Assembly: GCA_016859345.1 (NCBI GenBank)
Contig: CM029114.1
Coordinates: 9,347,501-9,411,500 of the forward strand
Source of the DNA: Istiophorus platypterus
Taxonomy: Eukaryota > Chordata > Actinopteri > Istiophoriformes > Istiophoridae
Reading direction: 5' to 3'
Length of the DNA: 64,000 bases
A program made the translations under genes and the position numbers. How positions within the stretch are numbered: position 1 is the stretch's first letter; every line of letters starts with the position of its first letter. Positions 1-14,400 of the stretch are shown piece by piece. Below the pieces are notes generated by a model, which was not told the DNA's origin, did no database searches, and saw only the letters and a program-made list of their open reading frames with translations.

Positions 1-677
1 TACATAGGAAACAGACATGTAAAGTGCTTAGATAAAGGTACAAAACTTGTACACATTGCCACTCTCCTATTTAATTTCTGCTTCACATGCCTCTACTTAG
101 TGTAAGCAGAAGTCATTTTTGCATTGTGATCTCTGCTGTGCTTGGAGAGGTTGGGCCGCAGATGGCAGTTTATTGTTGCAAATAGGCAGTCTCGAGGTTT
201 TACACCTCAGGTCAATGAATGGCTGAGCACAGTAATTTCACCAAACACTGATTACCAGATGTTTTTCAAGGAACGGTGCTGGAATACTTATGAAGCCATC
301 CTGACAGGCCCTTGTAGAATTTGTAATGCAATCATGCCTCTTTCTAATAAGACCAATTAAACAGTAATGGATGCCGGATATGAAGCCAACAACAATAATC
401 TAGATACTAAAACATGTTTGAATTTTTACTTCCATTATTCCATTGCTTCCAGCTGGCATTTCCCTTTATAGTTTTCACCATTAGGTGTGCAGGAGTTGTC
501 GCTTGCAAATCTGTGAATACTGTATCCTGCATTTGAATAGGCATGATTTTTATTTCATTTCAGTATGTTTCAGTAAAATAATACATTTTTTGCATGCTCT
601 GAAAGACCGATGCCTAGCTTCTGGAACTCCTTAAATGTGTTTTGAAAATAGTAACATGATTTTTGATCCCCTCAAAG
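1..677 (+). other. znf827: znf827 intron (3' part, entering from outside the window)
   Basis: AT-rich intronic DNA leading to the acceptor at 676-677 (a short CT-rich tract ending CAAAG). I see no exon, repeat family or RNA gene here. The 72-codon open frame at 142-360 has no recognisable similarity. Confidence 0.8.
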
Positions 678-850
678 GCTCCCCTGAGGATGGTGGAAAA
701 CCATTCCAGTGTCCTGTGTGTGGACTGGTCATCAAACGCAAGAGCTACTGGAAGAGACACATGGTCATCCACACAGGCTTAAAAAGCCACCAGTGTCCTC
801 TGTGTCCCTTCCGCTGTGCTCGCAAAGACAATCTCAAGTCCCACATGAAG
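678..850 (+). CDS. znf827: znf827 exon: zinc fingers 1 and 2
   Basis: The exon starts with a split Gly codon and gives residues 1-57. Finger 1 is C11/C14...H27/H31, followed by the TGLKSHQ linker. Finger 2 is C39/C42 with its first His at the exon end; its second His is encoded by the next exon. The stretch from KPFQCP to NLKSHMK is nearly identical to mammalian ZNF827. The donor is AAG|GTGAG at 851, phase 0. The acceptor is weak in pyrimidines, but the frame and the protein match fix it. Confidence 0.96.
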
Positions 851-3800
851 GTGAGATCATATGGATATTCTTGTGACCACGCACCCCTTGTCATTCCCAC
901 CATCATCATCTTTAATCAGTACTTATTATGCCCCTTGTAATATAATTGCTAACATTAAAGGATATGCATGCTTTAGTTAAACTTTTAACATATTCCTTAC
1001 GTGGCACAAATAAACACTGCTGATTGTTTGTGGTAGAATCTCACTGATTAATATAACTGAAATAAAGCAAAGAATCCTGTCTTTCTTTTTTGTGTCCAGT
1101 AGTTTCAGAGAGAAGTGATTTGACAATTAAACCTGTCCTCCTTTTCCAGGTACATCAGCACCAGGACCGAGGTGAGACATTTCAATGTGAACTTTGCCCC
1201 TTCACCTCTTCCCGTCACTTCAGCCTGAAGCTTCACATGCGCTGCCACCAGCATTTCCCCCGCACAGATGTCAAGGTAAAAGAGGAACTCACCACAGACA
1301 CAGAGGGCGAGGGCTCTCTGATGGGTGACAGCGGCTCTGCAGACCTGAGAGGGACGGAGGTGTCCCCGCTGCAATCAGACACTCAGCAGCAGACGTCCTC
1401 TCCAGTCGAGACTTCCTCCAATCATGTCCACATCAAGGAGGAGCCGCAAGAGAGAGACCTGTCTGTGCTCTCCCCCTTCAGCATCTGCAGGGAACGTCCC
1501 AGTAGCAGTGCCAACTCCCTGGAACTACCTGGAGTTGGGGTTGGAGTTGGGGTCAGATCCAGTCCTAGTGGTCCAACCACAGCCTCCCTCTTCAGCCCTG
1601 ATATCACTACCAAGACGGCCACTGACCTGCTTATGAAGCTATCAGGTTAGCATTCATTTTATAATAACTTACATTGTTTGATGAAATGTTATTCACTCTG
1701 GGACTCCAACTTAAAATTATTTTTTAATAATCCGTTAATACTTTGGTCTATAGAATATCAGCAAATAGCAAAAAGTGCCTATGATGACAAGTGAAAATGG
1801 CCCAATTTGTCAGATCAGCAGTAATATATATTTGAGAAATGCACGAAGAAACCAATTTCACAGACACACTAAGCGCCTGAGTCCTACAATCCATAACTGG
1901 TTTGTTTATTCTGACATTTTCTCAACTTGACTTTGTTAACTTCAGTCAGCGCAGTGTCACTTTTATCATAAGTATTTTACTTCTTCGACACTAGAACGTG
2001 GAGACATCCATGCTGATCTGATGTTGTCTTGCCTTTGCCTTACGTTTTGTTTTGATTCTTCCCTGTCACCAGAAATAACATTTGTAAGAAGTGCAAACAG
2101 TTTTATGCTTACTGTTTCAGGTCAAGCCCACAGTTTTTCTCTGTGAGTAGTTGTTAAGGGATTTTAAAACAATGACAGCTTAAAATGTCTGCAAATTAGT
2201 TCAGAACTGTCTTGCAGACAATTTCAGACCTTGACAGTGGCAAAAATATAAATGTTCTTTGACTTTCCATGGGCATTAACACAGGGAAAAGTGTAAAATC
2301 CCACTGGTGTTGTTGTATAAACAGTGAATTGAATTTAAAAAATTTAAATAATTTACTAACCACACTGCATGAGTCCCAGGTAGATTCAGACACAGACACA
2401 TGTTTGAGCTGTTCCTCAGAATTTATCTGTTATTGTGCAGAGTGAGGTATGTCTTCACTTGTATGCAGGTTCATTCACAATGTTGATTTCAGTATATTTC
2501 CCAAGTATGATAGAAAATTAGGCTATAGACTTTAAGTCTCCTCACAAATTTCTCTTGAGTCTGTGCCTTCGAAACAACAGATGCCTTTAAAATGGTTAGG
2601 ACAACACTCAGACAATTTAAAACTTGCCCTTGAGATAGTGATTTGAGGAAAACTGAATACTCTGTAAACGACTAAAGATTTAGATTACATCTAGTTTATT
2701 TAGATTATTGAAAATCACAGTAGATAGTTGCAGATGCAAAGACCTGTAGTATTCTATTAACATCCCTGAAAAACCTGCAACACTGGGACGAACCCTGAAA
2801 GGATATTGTTGATGAGATCTGATTTTGTGAATCCATAGTCAAAGGATGCTACATCTCAAACAGCTGAGGCCCACAAATTGTTGATACCGTTAAGCCAAGC
2901 ACAACTAACTAATTTAATGGCACCCTCCTCATCATTTGACTTCAGTGTATGATGCAGGTGTTTTGGTATATGCAAAAAAGAGGAGACATTCTTAGCATAG
3001 TAGCAGATTGCAAGCATTCCAATGAAGGAGCAAAAAGACTGGGAATGTTCTAATACTGGGCTTTTTTTTCCTTACTTTTTAAAACTAAGGCTTAAGTGGC
3101 TTCATGTCTCTAAACATTGGCTTGCTAATGCTCAACGGTGATGAATCTTTTTTTGTATTCATCAGTTAAAGTTTATCTCACACAGAAACAGGGTATCATT
3201 GGGAGCACCAGCATGATTGGTAGCAGCAGAGTAGAACATGCACATAAAAATCAACTTAAGCACCACTGGGTAGCAATAAAGTCATGACCTAAATCAGAGC
3301 ATGTACACTATGTTCATCTCTAATCTTGTGAATAAATATTTTTTTTAATTGTATTTTATTTGCCTCCTAGGCTTCACAATACCCAATTGATATTTCGGTT
3401 TTCTAGCATTTTAAAAACATTTATCCAGGGTGTTTAGTATGCTCAATTTTTTTCTTTTTTTTTTCCTTGCTACTTTTCACATAGTTGTAAAATGACTGGT
3501 ACAGAGAAGTACGTCGTAGGTCCTCTGCTGTTGACCTCTGATTTGCTCCACTTAAACAGTAGGGAACTAAATGATTGGCACCTCAACAATAGTTGTTGAG
3601 GGACTAATTTTCTTCACCCACATTTTGTCAGTTGTCAGGGGAGTTGAAGATCTGTAACCTCTAGGCATCTTCCTCCTGCTAACAATTCCCTTTGTCTTCG
3701 TGTAAGTATTATTATGACTGACAAAAGGGTGGAAGATTTTATTCTAAAAGTATTGAGTGGATAAACTATAAATGTCAAGATACACAAATGGAATAAAGGG

Positions 3801-6800
3801 ATCTAAAACCCTGCATTAAACGTTGTTAACACAGAGCTGTTTTACTTTGGTGAAAAACCTTGCCTAAGGATAGAGAATTCTTCATTTTCCTCCCCCTTTT
3901 AAAAGTATTCTTTATAGTGGTACTTTGGTAGCAATTGATGCCATGTATCTGGCTGTCTATACCTCCAAGATGTGACAAATAATAGCATTAGTATCAGTAA
4001 TATTTCCCATCCAACAAACAATTTAAAATGTATTATCTAATACAGTAAAGTTGCTGTGTGACATGGAATTTTCCAAAGCTTCCAAAGCTTTATAACATAA
4101 TGATACAGCATTTTCTTAACTAAACAAACTTGACAAACATGCCACTCCAAGGTAAATTAGGTCCATGTCCTGTTTAGATGCAATTCACCATGTTGCAAAA
4201 TATGAAAGGATGAGCCTGGAGACAAAGGCAAGATTGATGGAAAAAGGTTGACCGAGGTTCAGCGGCGGGGTCGAGGCTACGGCTGCCACTCTTCCACTTA
4301 ATGCTGTGTAATTAGATTGAGATCTTGAGTGAGGATGGGAGGAAAAAACCCTGGGAACATTAGATTAATTAAAAATTTATGCATAATTCATAATTAAAAA
4401 GGAATTCATAATTTGAAATGATTAGCGCCCTCAGCGCCATCCTGTGACCCTGCCAGGATGCACAGGGATTGGGCCGGCTTAGTTAACTCCCCCTCGATCT
4501 CATACGCCCCGGCGCCACATGGATGCCCCCTGGGTGCCAGTTGCACTTCACTCTGAGACTGCACAATCAAGCCCAGACAACTCCCAGAGGAGCCAAGATG
4601 GCTCCTTGCAATGTCAGTCCAGTGTCAAGTGGCGGACATCTTAGTCAGGGCATCATTCAAGGAGAATGAGGGAGGATGTAAAAAGACAGGACGGGCGAAT
4701 GTTGAACTCGAATGCACGATGATGAGTTTTAGTGAATGCTGCTTCTTTGATTATAAATTTCTCTCTTTGTTGGGTGGTTGAGTTTAAGATAGAAGGTTAT
4801 GGAACTGAGAAGAACTGGGCTTAGATCTTGGTGAGACTTATCCATGCCATGGAGCAGCCAGGAAGGGAGAGGTGAGCAAGTTCCTCCTGGGACCTTTAGA
4901 CTCCATTTCTTTTGACCTCCCTGCCAACCCAGATTGAGTGTGTACACGAGCAACTCATCCCTCCTGTTTTTACACTGCTGTCTCAGTGCCTCGATCCCAC
5001 AAGGCCTATGAGAAGGGGGTGGGTGTACAAAAGGCTGGAGAGGGAAAGATAAAAAAAAGAGACAGATAAAGTGACAGCAAGTGAGGGAGATGGAGAAAGA
5101 GGTAAAGAGGGAGTTGCATTGAGTTCCCCAGGCATAAAAAGCCGCTGAACTTGTCCTGACCTCTGACATAATAAGCATATCATTTTTTTTTGGGCTGCCC
5201 TGCTTTCCATTGAGTGTTATACTGATACCCTTTGATTTTTATCCTTGCACGCTGACACAACCGTTAGCTATCCAGTGTGATCCACATTTTGATTCAGAGA
5301 TGAAAGCCACCGAGGCACTTTGAAATGCACAGCCCCTACCCTGTGCCCAGTGGACCCTGAGTTAATAATGACAGTGGGCACTGCACACCCTCCAAACACC
5401 ATCCCCACCCCCCGCTGCGGTGACACAGGCAAAACGAGCTTGACCCTGGCTGGGTGTGAATAATTGGCATGCAGGGGGTTGTGGGAGGTGTTGCATCTGT
5501 CATGATGCTTCTGCAGTTGTCTTATTTATCTTTGTCCTAGGAGAAGATCTTGTATGCAATGCTTTGCCACAGTGAGATGAAGCACAAGCAGAAATTTATC
5601 ACTGTACATGGAATAACCTGGGGTATTTTTAAGGAATTTTTAGAGAATACAGCTTTTTCCCCTGATTATTATGTAATTATACGAGGTACTATATTTGCGG
5701 AACAGTATTTGAAAACACCAAGGGGCTTCCATTGTATCTTCAGGCTTAGAAATACTTGGGCTTTGTTGCCCCATCTCTTAGTTGACACTGAATATTTTAG
5801 ATACCGAATGTCTTGTCTTTAGTTTTGCTTCCTTGTGAACATCTAGATTTAATCTGCATGTCCCCTGCTTTCCAGCTCTGCACGAGCAGACACAGGCAGG
5901 CCTTTTGTGTGCGACCTCTGGTCCATACATCCCCACTGCAGCCATCAGTATCACTGTCCAGTGTCTAGCACACTGTCAGCTATTGTTGGGTTCTCAACCC
6001 GCTCCACGTAGCTCTGTGCTTTTTTTTTTTTTTCTCCGGGAAAAAACAGCAGCCAATTGTCAGAGGGGGAGCAGGCCGGCGTGACAGAGGTGGAAAGCTA
6101 ATGAAGTTATTTGACGGCAGCCCTGGCCACGGAGCGAGAGGTGAGGCGGAGTGGACAAGCGCCTGGCAGCGAGACGGATGAGGCGCAAGAGAGAAGCGTG
6201 GCGAAGGGGAGAGAAGCAGGGAAGAGAACGGCGAAGGAAGTAGCGTTGGTGGCAGGTGTCAGAAGGGTGCGATAACATGGAGACAAACTGATAGCATCGT
6301 CAACCCTGAGCTAGAAGGAGCCTTACAGTATCATGCACAGGGAGCTGACATTGGCCTGGGTATGTAGTCACACAGGCAGGAAGCTTGCAGAAGAGAAGCC
6401 CAGTCACCCAGAGATGCCCATCTCCTCCTCAGATGTGTGTTCACTTCACAAGATGATCTGCAAGAGACTGAATGCTCATGATGCCATTGTGATTGTGACA
6501 ATTCTGACAGACAAGGTGAAAGTGTAAGCTTGGCATTGTAGGCTGAACTGTTCCTGTTGATAGTGTGCTCTGTTTTTTGTTATTGAGCCATCAGCTTGGA
6601 GAAATAAAAACTTGCCCATTGGATTAGCCTACTAAATAATTCATTGGGCTCTGTAACATAGATTCTGAGTGGAAATACACTCTATTTATAGCGACAATCC
6701 AAAAGGTCACTGGAGTGGTGTGACTTTATGTGTGAGTGCATGGCCTGGGGTTGTTTTTGTTCTCATGAGGCCGTAAAGGAGAAGAATTTGAGAATCTTAA

Positions 6801-8384
6801 GTTTGTGTTGAGTCTGTAATTGTCATTGTGGCTCATGTGCATCCCAGCATTTGTGTATGATTGTATACTGTTGAACGTGGCAACACGAAGTAAGGATTTT
6901 TCCCTAAGATAGAAGTATGTATCTGTGCAGGTCAAGGGGAGAGGGGAGGGATTTTTATGTGTGTTTGTAAGACAGTGACCAAGTGTGCTGTCCCTGTCTG
7001 ATCCGACATGGCCCAACACGCTTCTAATTAGAGGACGTCCTTCCAGGTGCTGACCAGGTTATACTTAGCCTGCCCGCTGACATCTGACGGTGTGACATTT
7101 CCAGCTGGTGCCGTGTGCGACCCTTTGCCACTGCCCCTGAACTTGAAGGTCACTACCACCCCCCACCCCCCCAACACCACCGCTCAACCTCTTCCTTTTT
7201 CTGCTCTTGAACTACAGCCCCAGCCTGCCATGGTGCGGTTCTGTGGCATCGTGGCACTGCGTGGGTGGTCAAAACACCAGCACCTGTCCCCTTTTCCTGC
7301 CCTGTATCCCATGTCTCTGAGCCCTCTATCCCTCCGGCATAGATCATCATTAATCAGAGGGGCCAGAGCCGGCACAGATTGATGATGCGAGCAGGGGGCA
7401 GCAGGCCTGTGGCAGTCAGAGATGTTAGGTGAGACGGTAGGGTTAGGAGTGGAGCAGATCTCTGCTGGGGCCAGAGGAGACTGGACAGCAATCTGCCCAA
7501 GAGTGATAACCTCTCTTACATCCATCCGGTGTGTGGAACAGATAGGCTGTATATACTGGGGCGTACAGATTGTTTGGAGTGTCAAGAGTTGTGTCAGAAG
7601 ATTTGTAGATTTGGTATCACACTTTACAAGAGTCAAATGATATTAGCATCCAAATCTTTGAAAATTTAAAATCCAAATTGTTTTTTTTTTTTTTTTTCAC
7701 ACACAAATTGGAATGAACTAATAATATCCCCATAGCTCTTTAAAAGTTTAGGAGAGTCAGCCAATGAATTTTCTTATTCCACTTGCATGACCATTACTTT
7801 TAAAGGGATATGATATTAGAAATGTTTTCTGCTTTAAGGAAAAATAACCCTGAGGTTCAAATATTTTTACAATCAACAAAGATAATTATAGAAATCTAGA
7901 AAGCAACCTTTGCCACAGTTGGTTATCACTGTCTCATGTGATGGCCTGGCTTTTAATCTTTGCCATAGCAACAAGGTTCTGCTTCCTGATTCATGTATGA
8001 AACAGTCCAAATCACACCACAGTCTTAGATACTGTTACATCCATATTGGCTAATTTATTCTTATTTTGCAAACAAAAAAGGCAACGCTGCGGAGTCACTG
8101 GGTTTTAAACACACTCCCTTCAAATTTCATGCTTGCTCAAAGAAACTATGCTTCCCTACTTTGTTCCGAAGCATGGAGATCATTATCAGAATGGCCATAA
8201 TAAGTCAGAAAATTTGGAAAACTTAACATTTTGTCAATAACATGGCATATTGTTAAAATACAAACACAAAAAAGGGCTCTAATAGCAGAACTTGCACATG
8301 CATTCATGTTACCATTTTATGTTATATAATATGTGTCTATATGTGTGTCTGTGTGTGTGTGTGTGTGTGCATGTGTGTATAATA

Positions 8385-8440
<56 letters not shown>

Positions 8441-11400
8441 TGTTTTATCACTATTTTAATGCTATAAACGTAAAGCCTGTGTAAACCGTCGTTTTAGCAC
8501 AGAGTCTAGTGGAAAGTGTTGAGAAACACAAAGAGACATGTTTGCCCCGCTGTTCTTTTTTTGGCAGCTATCGGAAGTTGCTCCATGTCTAATTATTAAT
8601 TATTCATCTAAGGCGGATTAGATGTGGCCCAGTTTCTCTTGAAGATGACTGTTGAGCAGAGGGATCCATGTGACAGTTCACTCACTAACCTAGGCTACAC
8701 ACTGCAGAGATGGTGGATAAGCTTCAGCTGATTGCTATCAGGTTCCACAGAAGTACCGGAATTATTTCATGTCCTTATGTCTGAAGAGGATTTAGACAAT
8801 GTCAAAGGCAGAAGAAATGACAAAAACCTGACTTTAAGTAGAATGGTGATGAATGGTGGTGGGGAAAGTAGCAGTGTGAAGGACAAAAGAAGAAGGAGAG
8901 GACTTTGGAATTTGTTGCAAATGCCCTAAAGTCTTAGAGAGAGAGACTGCCATGAGGTTGTGCCCCTTATGTTGGCCCACAGCATGCCAACTATGGCAAC
9001 TGCTGCAGTGATGAGACTATTAAAAAATCCATTAAGTATCGCTTTATTGTTCCATTTAATTTGAATTGTTATTTATCATACATTATTATGTTTATTTTCA
9101 TAAGCTGAAGGATCAGTAGTTTACAGAATGAAATTTGTCACCCTTAGAGATAATGGAAAGAATCCATATGGCCCCTGGCTATGCTGAGTTAAACTTATCA
9201 TACACCTTTTCAGCTTAATATGCATCTTTTAAATTTAAAAATTAGTCATACTTTTGTGTCTCTCTGGCTGCAGCGGCAAACCAGAGGGAGACTCTCAAAT
9301 CTCCATTCCACCTGAAGGAAGAGCCCAAAGTAGAGGAAGCCCTGAGCCCTAGACCATCGTCCCAGTCCCAGTCCCAGAGCCAGGTCCAGCCAAGTTTTCC
9401 TGCAACTTTCTGCCAGGACGGACCAACGGGGGCTGCAGCAGCCACGGAGCGCCCAGGGCCACTGAAACCAAGGGAAGGAAGCCCCATGGCTAAGAACAGC
9501 TTGCTGAGCCAGGATATCAACGTCAAGGTGGCCTCTGAGCTGCTGATTAAGCTTTCAGGTAGGGTGTGTACTTATCTATGGGTTTCTGTGATATGCTTGT
9601 GAAAAGGGGCAAATGCAATTGAGAGCTGTAGTTCTTAGATTTACCTATGATTTACCTATAATTACTTTAAATCTAAACAAAACAATAAACCTTTATGAAT
9701 GCATTGGATGCATATACTGTATTTTCTAAGTTTATGTAAAATTGTATGCAAACATACTTGAATCTGTTAAAAAAAAAAAAAAAAAAGTCAACATGATAGT
9801 AAAGAAAAGGCCATGCATGCCCTTTGTTATTGATAGCTGTGTTGTTGGTCCATGTTTAAGTTTCAGATAAGCCAGTTCAAACTTGGGCAGTTAGATGTAG
9901 ACTACCGTAAAAGGGTTCTGACGTTTTCCATCATGGTACACCTAACCAAGCTAAATTTGTGGACTTCTCAAAGGTGAGCAAGGTGCACCTGTGGGGAAAA
10001 AGCAGAAGGGTGGAATAAACTTTGTTTATCTGAGGCCTCTGTTCTAGATGGTGTCTACAAGGACTTTGTTTTGTCTGTGATGATATTCGGGTCGCTTGTC
10101 TTGACCCTTTATTTTCTTCCTACCCTTTTCTGCATCAAGTTATTCCAACTTTTGCGGAACAAGTGGCAGTTTTGTTTTTGTAGTAATTTTCCCTTTTTAA
10201 GTTCCTATACAAAACATGATAGACAACTGGCAGTTAAATACTGTATCTGCTTCCATCCATCCCTGACTTGCCCTTTGTTCCATGACGATTTTGGACATGT
10301 GCAGTGTCCAAATCTGTGTGGACCACCCTGACACCATCGAGTGCAGCATGATTCAGCCTTTACAGCTTCTGGGCTCCTTAATTCCATAGCACATTGTATG
10401 TGCTGTACTTGACATTATGTAACTGGTAAATACTGATTTTCAATAGCCAAGTCAGATCAAGTTAGTTTAATTTATATAGCACCAAATAATAATAAAAGTT
10501 CAAGCTGAGCGTGAGCCACCCCTAAATAAGCTTTATCAAATAGGAAAGTTTTTAAGCCTACTCTGACTTACTCTGACTTGACTTTTGGGGACTCTAGGAA
10601 CCACAAGTAAAGCTGCATTCTGTGAGCACAGCGTTCTACTGTGGTAATAGGGTACTATGAGCTCTTTATGATAAGATGGTGCCTGACTATTAATGACTTT
10701 GTAGGTGAGGAAGAGGAGGGTTTTAAATTGTATTCTGGGTTTTATAGGAAGCCAGTGCAGTTATGCCTACACAGGAGAAAAATGATCTCTTTTCCTTGTT
10801 CTTGTCTGTGCTTGTACTGCAGATTTCTGGATCAACTGGGGAGAGTTTAGTGACTTGTTGGTCACTAAATTCAACCTGATAATGATGAGATTCAGTAATC
10901 CAGCCTAGGAGTAACAAATGCCTGGACCAGTTTTTCTGTGTCAGTTTGAGACTGGCAGAAAATAGCTGAAAAAAGGCAGTCTTCGAAGTTTGTTTTATGT
11001 TGGAGTTAAAGGACATATCCCGATCAAAGATAACTCTGAGATTCCTAACGGCGGTGCTGGAGGCCAGGGCAATGCCATCTAGAGAAGTATATCATTAGAT
11101 AATGTGTTTCTGAGGTGTTTGGGGCCAAGTACAATAACTTCACATTTGTCTGAGTGTAATAGCAGGAAATTGCAGGTCATCAGGGTCTTTTTGTCCTTAA
11201 GGCACACTTGAAGTTTAGTTAACTGATTGGTTTTATCTGGCTTCATTGATAAGTATAATTTTCTATCATCTGCATAACAATAAGGAAGCATATGTGAGGT
11301 GATTAGAATTGGTCTGAGCATAGAACCTTGTGGAACTGGAACTTAACTTTTGAGTACATGGAGGATTTGTCATCAACATGTACAAACTGATATCAATCAG

Positions 11401-14400
11401 ATAAATAGGGCTTAAACTAGCCTAAAGTGGTTCCTTTAATGCCAATTAAATGTTTCAATCTCTAAGATCAAAAAAGACAAGTATAGATACAAGTCCTTTG
11501 TCTGATGCAATTAGAAGATCATTTGTAACTTTTACCAGTGTTGTCTCTGTGCTATGATGCACTCTAAATCCTGACTAAAAATCATCTAATGATTTAATTT
11601 TTGTCAGAACGTCACACAACGGACCGGCGGCAGCTTTCTCAAGGATCTTAGAGAGAAAGGAACGGTTAGACATGGGTCTCTAGTTGGCTAAAACACCTGG
11701 ATCAAGAGTAGGCTTTTTAAGAAGATGTCTAATTACAGCTGCTTTAAAGGACTAAACACTTGGCCTCACTGATAAATACAGTTTAAAGCCACTCCTTATT
11801 TTAACCTACATCCAGATTCACTATTGAATGCCAGGTCTAGTTCAAGTGTGTTACGGACAGGTGTTTGTCCACTTTGGGTTGCTGGAGTGTATCTCCTAGA
11901 CTCTCAAGAATGAAATTTGCTGAAGTATGCATCAATAGGCACCAACAGAGCTGGCTTTATAGCTACAGGATTTGAACAAAAATGTTTTTTCCTGATTTTA
12001 AAAATAAATTCTAATACATGAAGGCTGTATGCATTTTTCTGAATTAACAAAAAAAACAAGTTTTTGTTAATCTTAAAGCTAGCAGGCCTCATGGAATAGT
12101 TTTACTTTGGACAAAAAGTACAGATTGATATCAACATTGGAATGATTAGTACAGTAGAATTTTGCAGCTATAAAATTTACAGTGTGTCACACTTGTGCAA
12201 GTATACACAGTATTAAAAACCACAAAGCAAATGGCAGTCTGATGGTGGCGCAGTGGGGCGTTGCTCTATCCGCGGCGCTTCATCCTGTGCCAGTGTGTGC
12301 GTGCTTTACAGACACCTCACACACCGGTTGCCATTGTTCTCTCTGGGTCGACTGGTGTTCAGAGTGACTCATGCAGGCTGGGAGCTCTGTGGTACTACAC
12401 GTGTGCTGCTCCACTGCCTGCCCCCAGGTCACGTTTCCCTGTGTGTGTGCATGGGCTTTTGTGTGCAGGTTTGAGGAAGACAAAACTGACATGATTACTA
12501 CTTTAAAAGAACACAGGAAACAAATACAAGACATTGGCCTTTGTGTGCAGAGAAATTGAGAGAATGATGTGGGCAGTATATAATTCGTTTACTGTACTGC
12601 CTCCACCTATGTTCTTTGTTGCATCACTATTATCCGTCTCTCGTACTTTTTTCTTCTTCTTTTTTTTTTTTTTTTTTTGCCGTTTCCTTGGACTGACATT
12701 ATCCTGACAGTTTATTTGGTCCTCAAGCAGCATGGCCATCATTTATCCCCTCCCATCACTTACACTAGCTCTGCAAGGTTGACCTAGGTTAGGGAAAGAT
12801 GCTGCAGCGTTCATTCGTCCGCTGGCTCCCTCTGCCCCCTCACACAGTCCTTGGAGCGCAGTGCCGTCCATTGCCATGGCAACAGCGGGGGCGGTAGATG
12901 GAGAGGGCTGTCTAGAGTGACAGCCTTGACAAGAGTCTGGACCCTCAAATGACCCTGGGGGGAAGGGAAGGAGAAATAGATGGTGAGGAGGAAAGGAGAG
13001 AGCCAAGGAAAGGTCAGTGCTGTTACAGTCACGTGTGATTACAGTCATGAGGTTCAAGGGCATCTACACTGTAACTTTTTCTCTGTCGTCTGTTAAAGGT
13101 CAGCCCCAGAATACAATAAACCAGTAAGGATACTTAAATAGGGAAATCACATTGGGGAGTGTAGGCTAAACATTTTCTTTGTTAAAAACATCACTGTTAG
13201 TCAGTTGAAAAACTGCTTATTTCCTCCGTCTTGCTTGTCAGTATAGCAAATGGACACAACCTAATTAAATTTCTGCTGCTCATCCTTCCTCGACCATGGC
13301 ATTGGACAGTCAGAGCAAGTGGGGTTGTCATCATTACTGCCCATTGTGCTGTAACATGAGTTGCATCATCCTTTTAACTAGGTCACTTCTTCTTCTCCTC
13401 TCTCTCCTTCCCCCTCTCTCCTCTCTTCCTTATCAAACCATGGTCGGTCGCGTTGAGTCGCATTGCTAGCGCTACCTCCCCCACATCTGTTTAAAACCAG
13501 GCTGCTGGTGTCTGGGGGCTAATTACGGCAGGCTAAATAGTCCCCGGCGCCAGCGGCTAACGTGTCCTAGCAGATGGGCACTGGTGTTGCAGGGCAAGGG
13601 GAACATGGCGTCACAGGAAGGGAGGGGGAAGGGGAGGTGGAGGACCCTAGGTGGTGCCCTGGCAGACTGGCATCGTGTGGGTAACAGCCGTGCCACCCAC
13701 TCACCATCCAGCCACCCTTGCTATAGGTGTGAAATCACACTTTGTATTTGCTTAACTCATTCCTCATTTCATAGGAACAGGCCTTCCATCTCTGAGGACG
13801 TTTTACAGGCCCTCTTCCCTCTTCAGTGCTTGTTACTTAGATTATAAAAGTTGCATTAAACCAATTTGACCACAAAGGAGTGGAAACACCTCGAACCAGC
13901 CACACAGCAAAAACCTTTTTAGCTTAGGAACTTCTTTTTGTTGATATTAAAGAAAACAACAACCTATTTAAACAGAAATAGAGCAACATGGGCATCCCTT
14001 TGGAGCCTTTTCCAGTTAAGCTTCTATCACTGGATCACCAAATCAAATGTTGGTTTAATATTAACTGGTGTTGTTCGCCAACTGTAGTTACAGTGGAAGC
14101 CAATTTTATTTTTCCTTTTTTTTCATGATCTTACATGATTACATGGTGATAGCAGTATTGTTTTCATTTTAATCTTAGTGACAAAGCATTTAGCTGAATG
14201 TGGCAAGAAGCTGGAAAGTGGGTGGATGCCAACTCACCCTGTTTTCCAACATGATTGACGCACAGCGTGACTATCATCGTCAGCTAGATAAACTGACACT
14301 TCAGTTTACATGACGTGCCAGAGAGCTGTGTGTTTATATTTTTGCACTTTAAAGATAACTCCTGACTTTCCACTTTTAAATTCAGCCAAAACATTCATTA

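Larger units (their letters stand above)
1646..9273 (+). other. znf827: znf827 intron, 7.6 kb
   Basis: GT-AG intron. 1646-4200 and 7640-8330 are mostly AT-rich and show nothing I recognise. 4245-4600, 6050-6260, 7020-7140 and 8565-8640 are less repetitive, with homeodomain-core clusters or balanced base composition, and are candidate regulatory DNA. A T17 run sits near 7680 and a compound TG/AT microsatellite at 8340-8437. No additional ZNF827 coding exon is visible. Confidence 0.7.

Noticed and set aside
142..360. 72-codon open frame before the first znf827 exon in the window
   Set aside because: No similarity I recognise, not in phase with the finger-1 exon, and AT-rich intronic context.
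12241..12300. Possible tRNA-like SINE head (GATGGTGGCGCAGTGGGGCG)
   Set aside because: No B box, body or tail of a known SINE follows.
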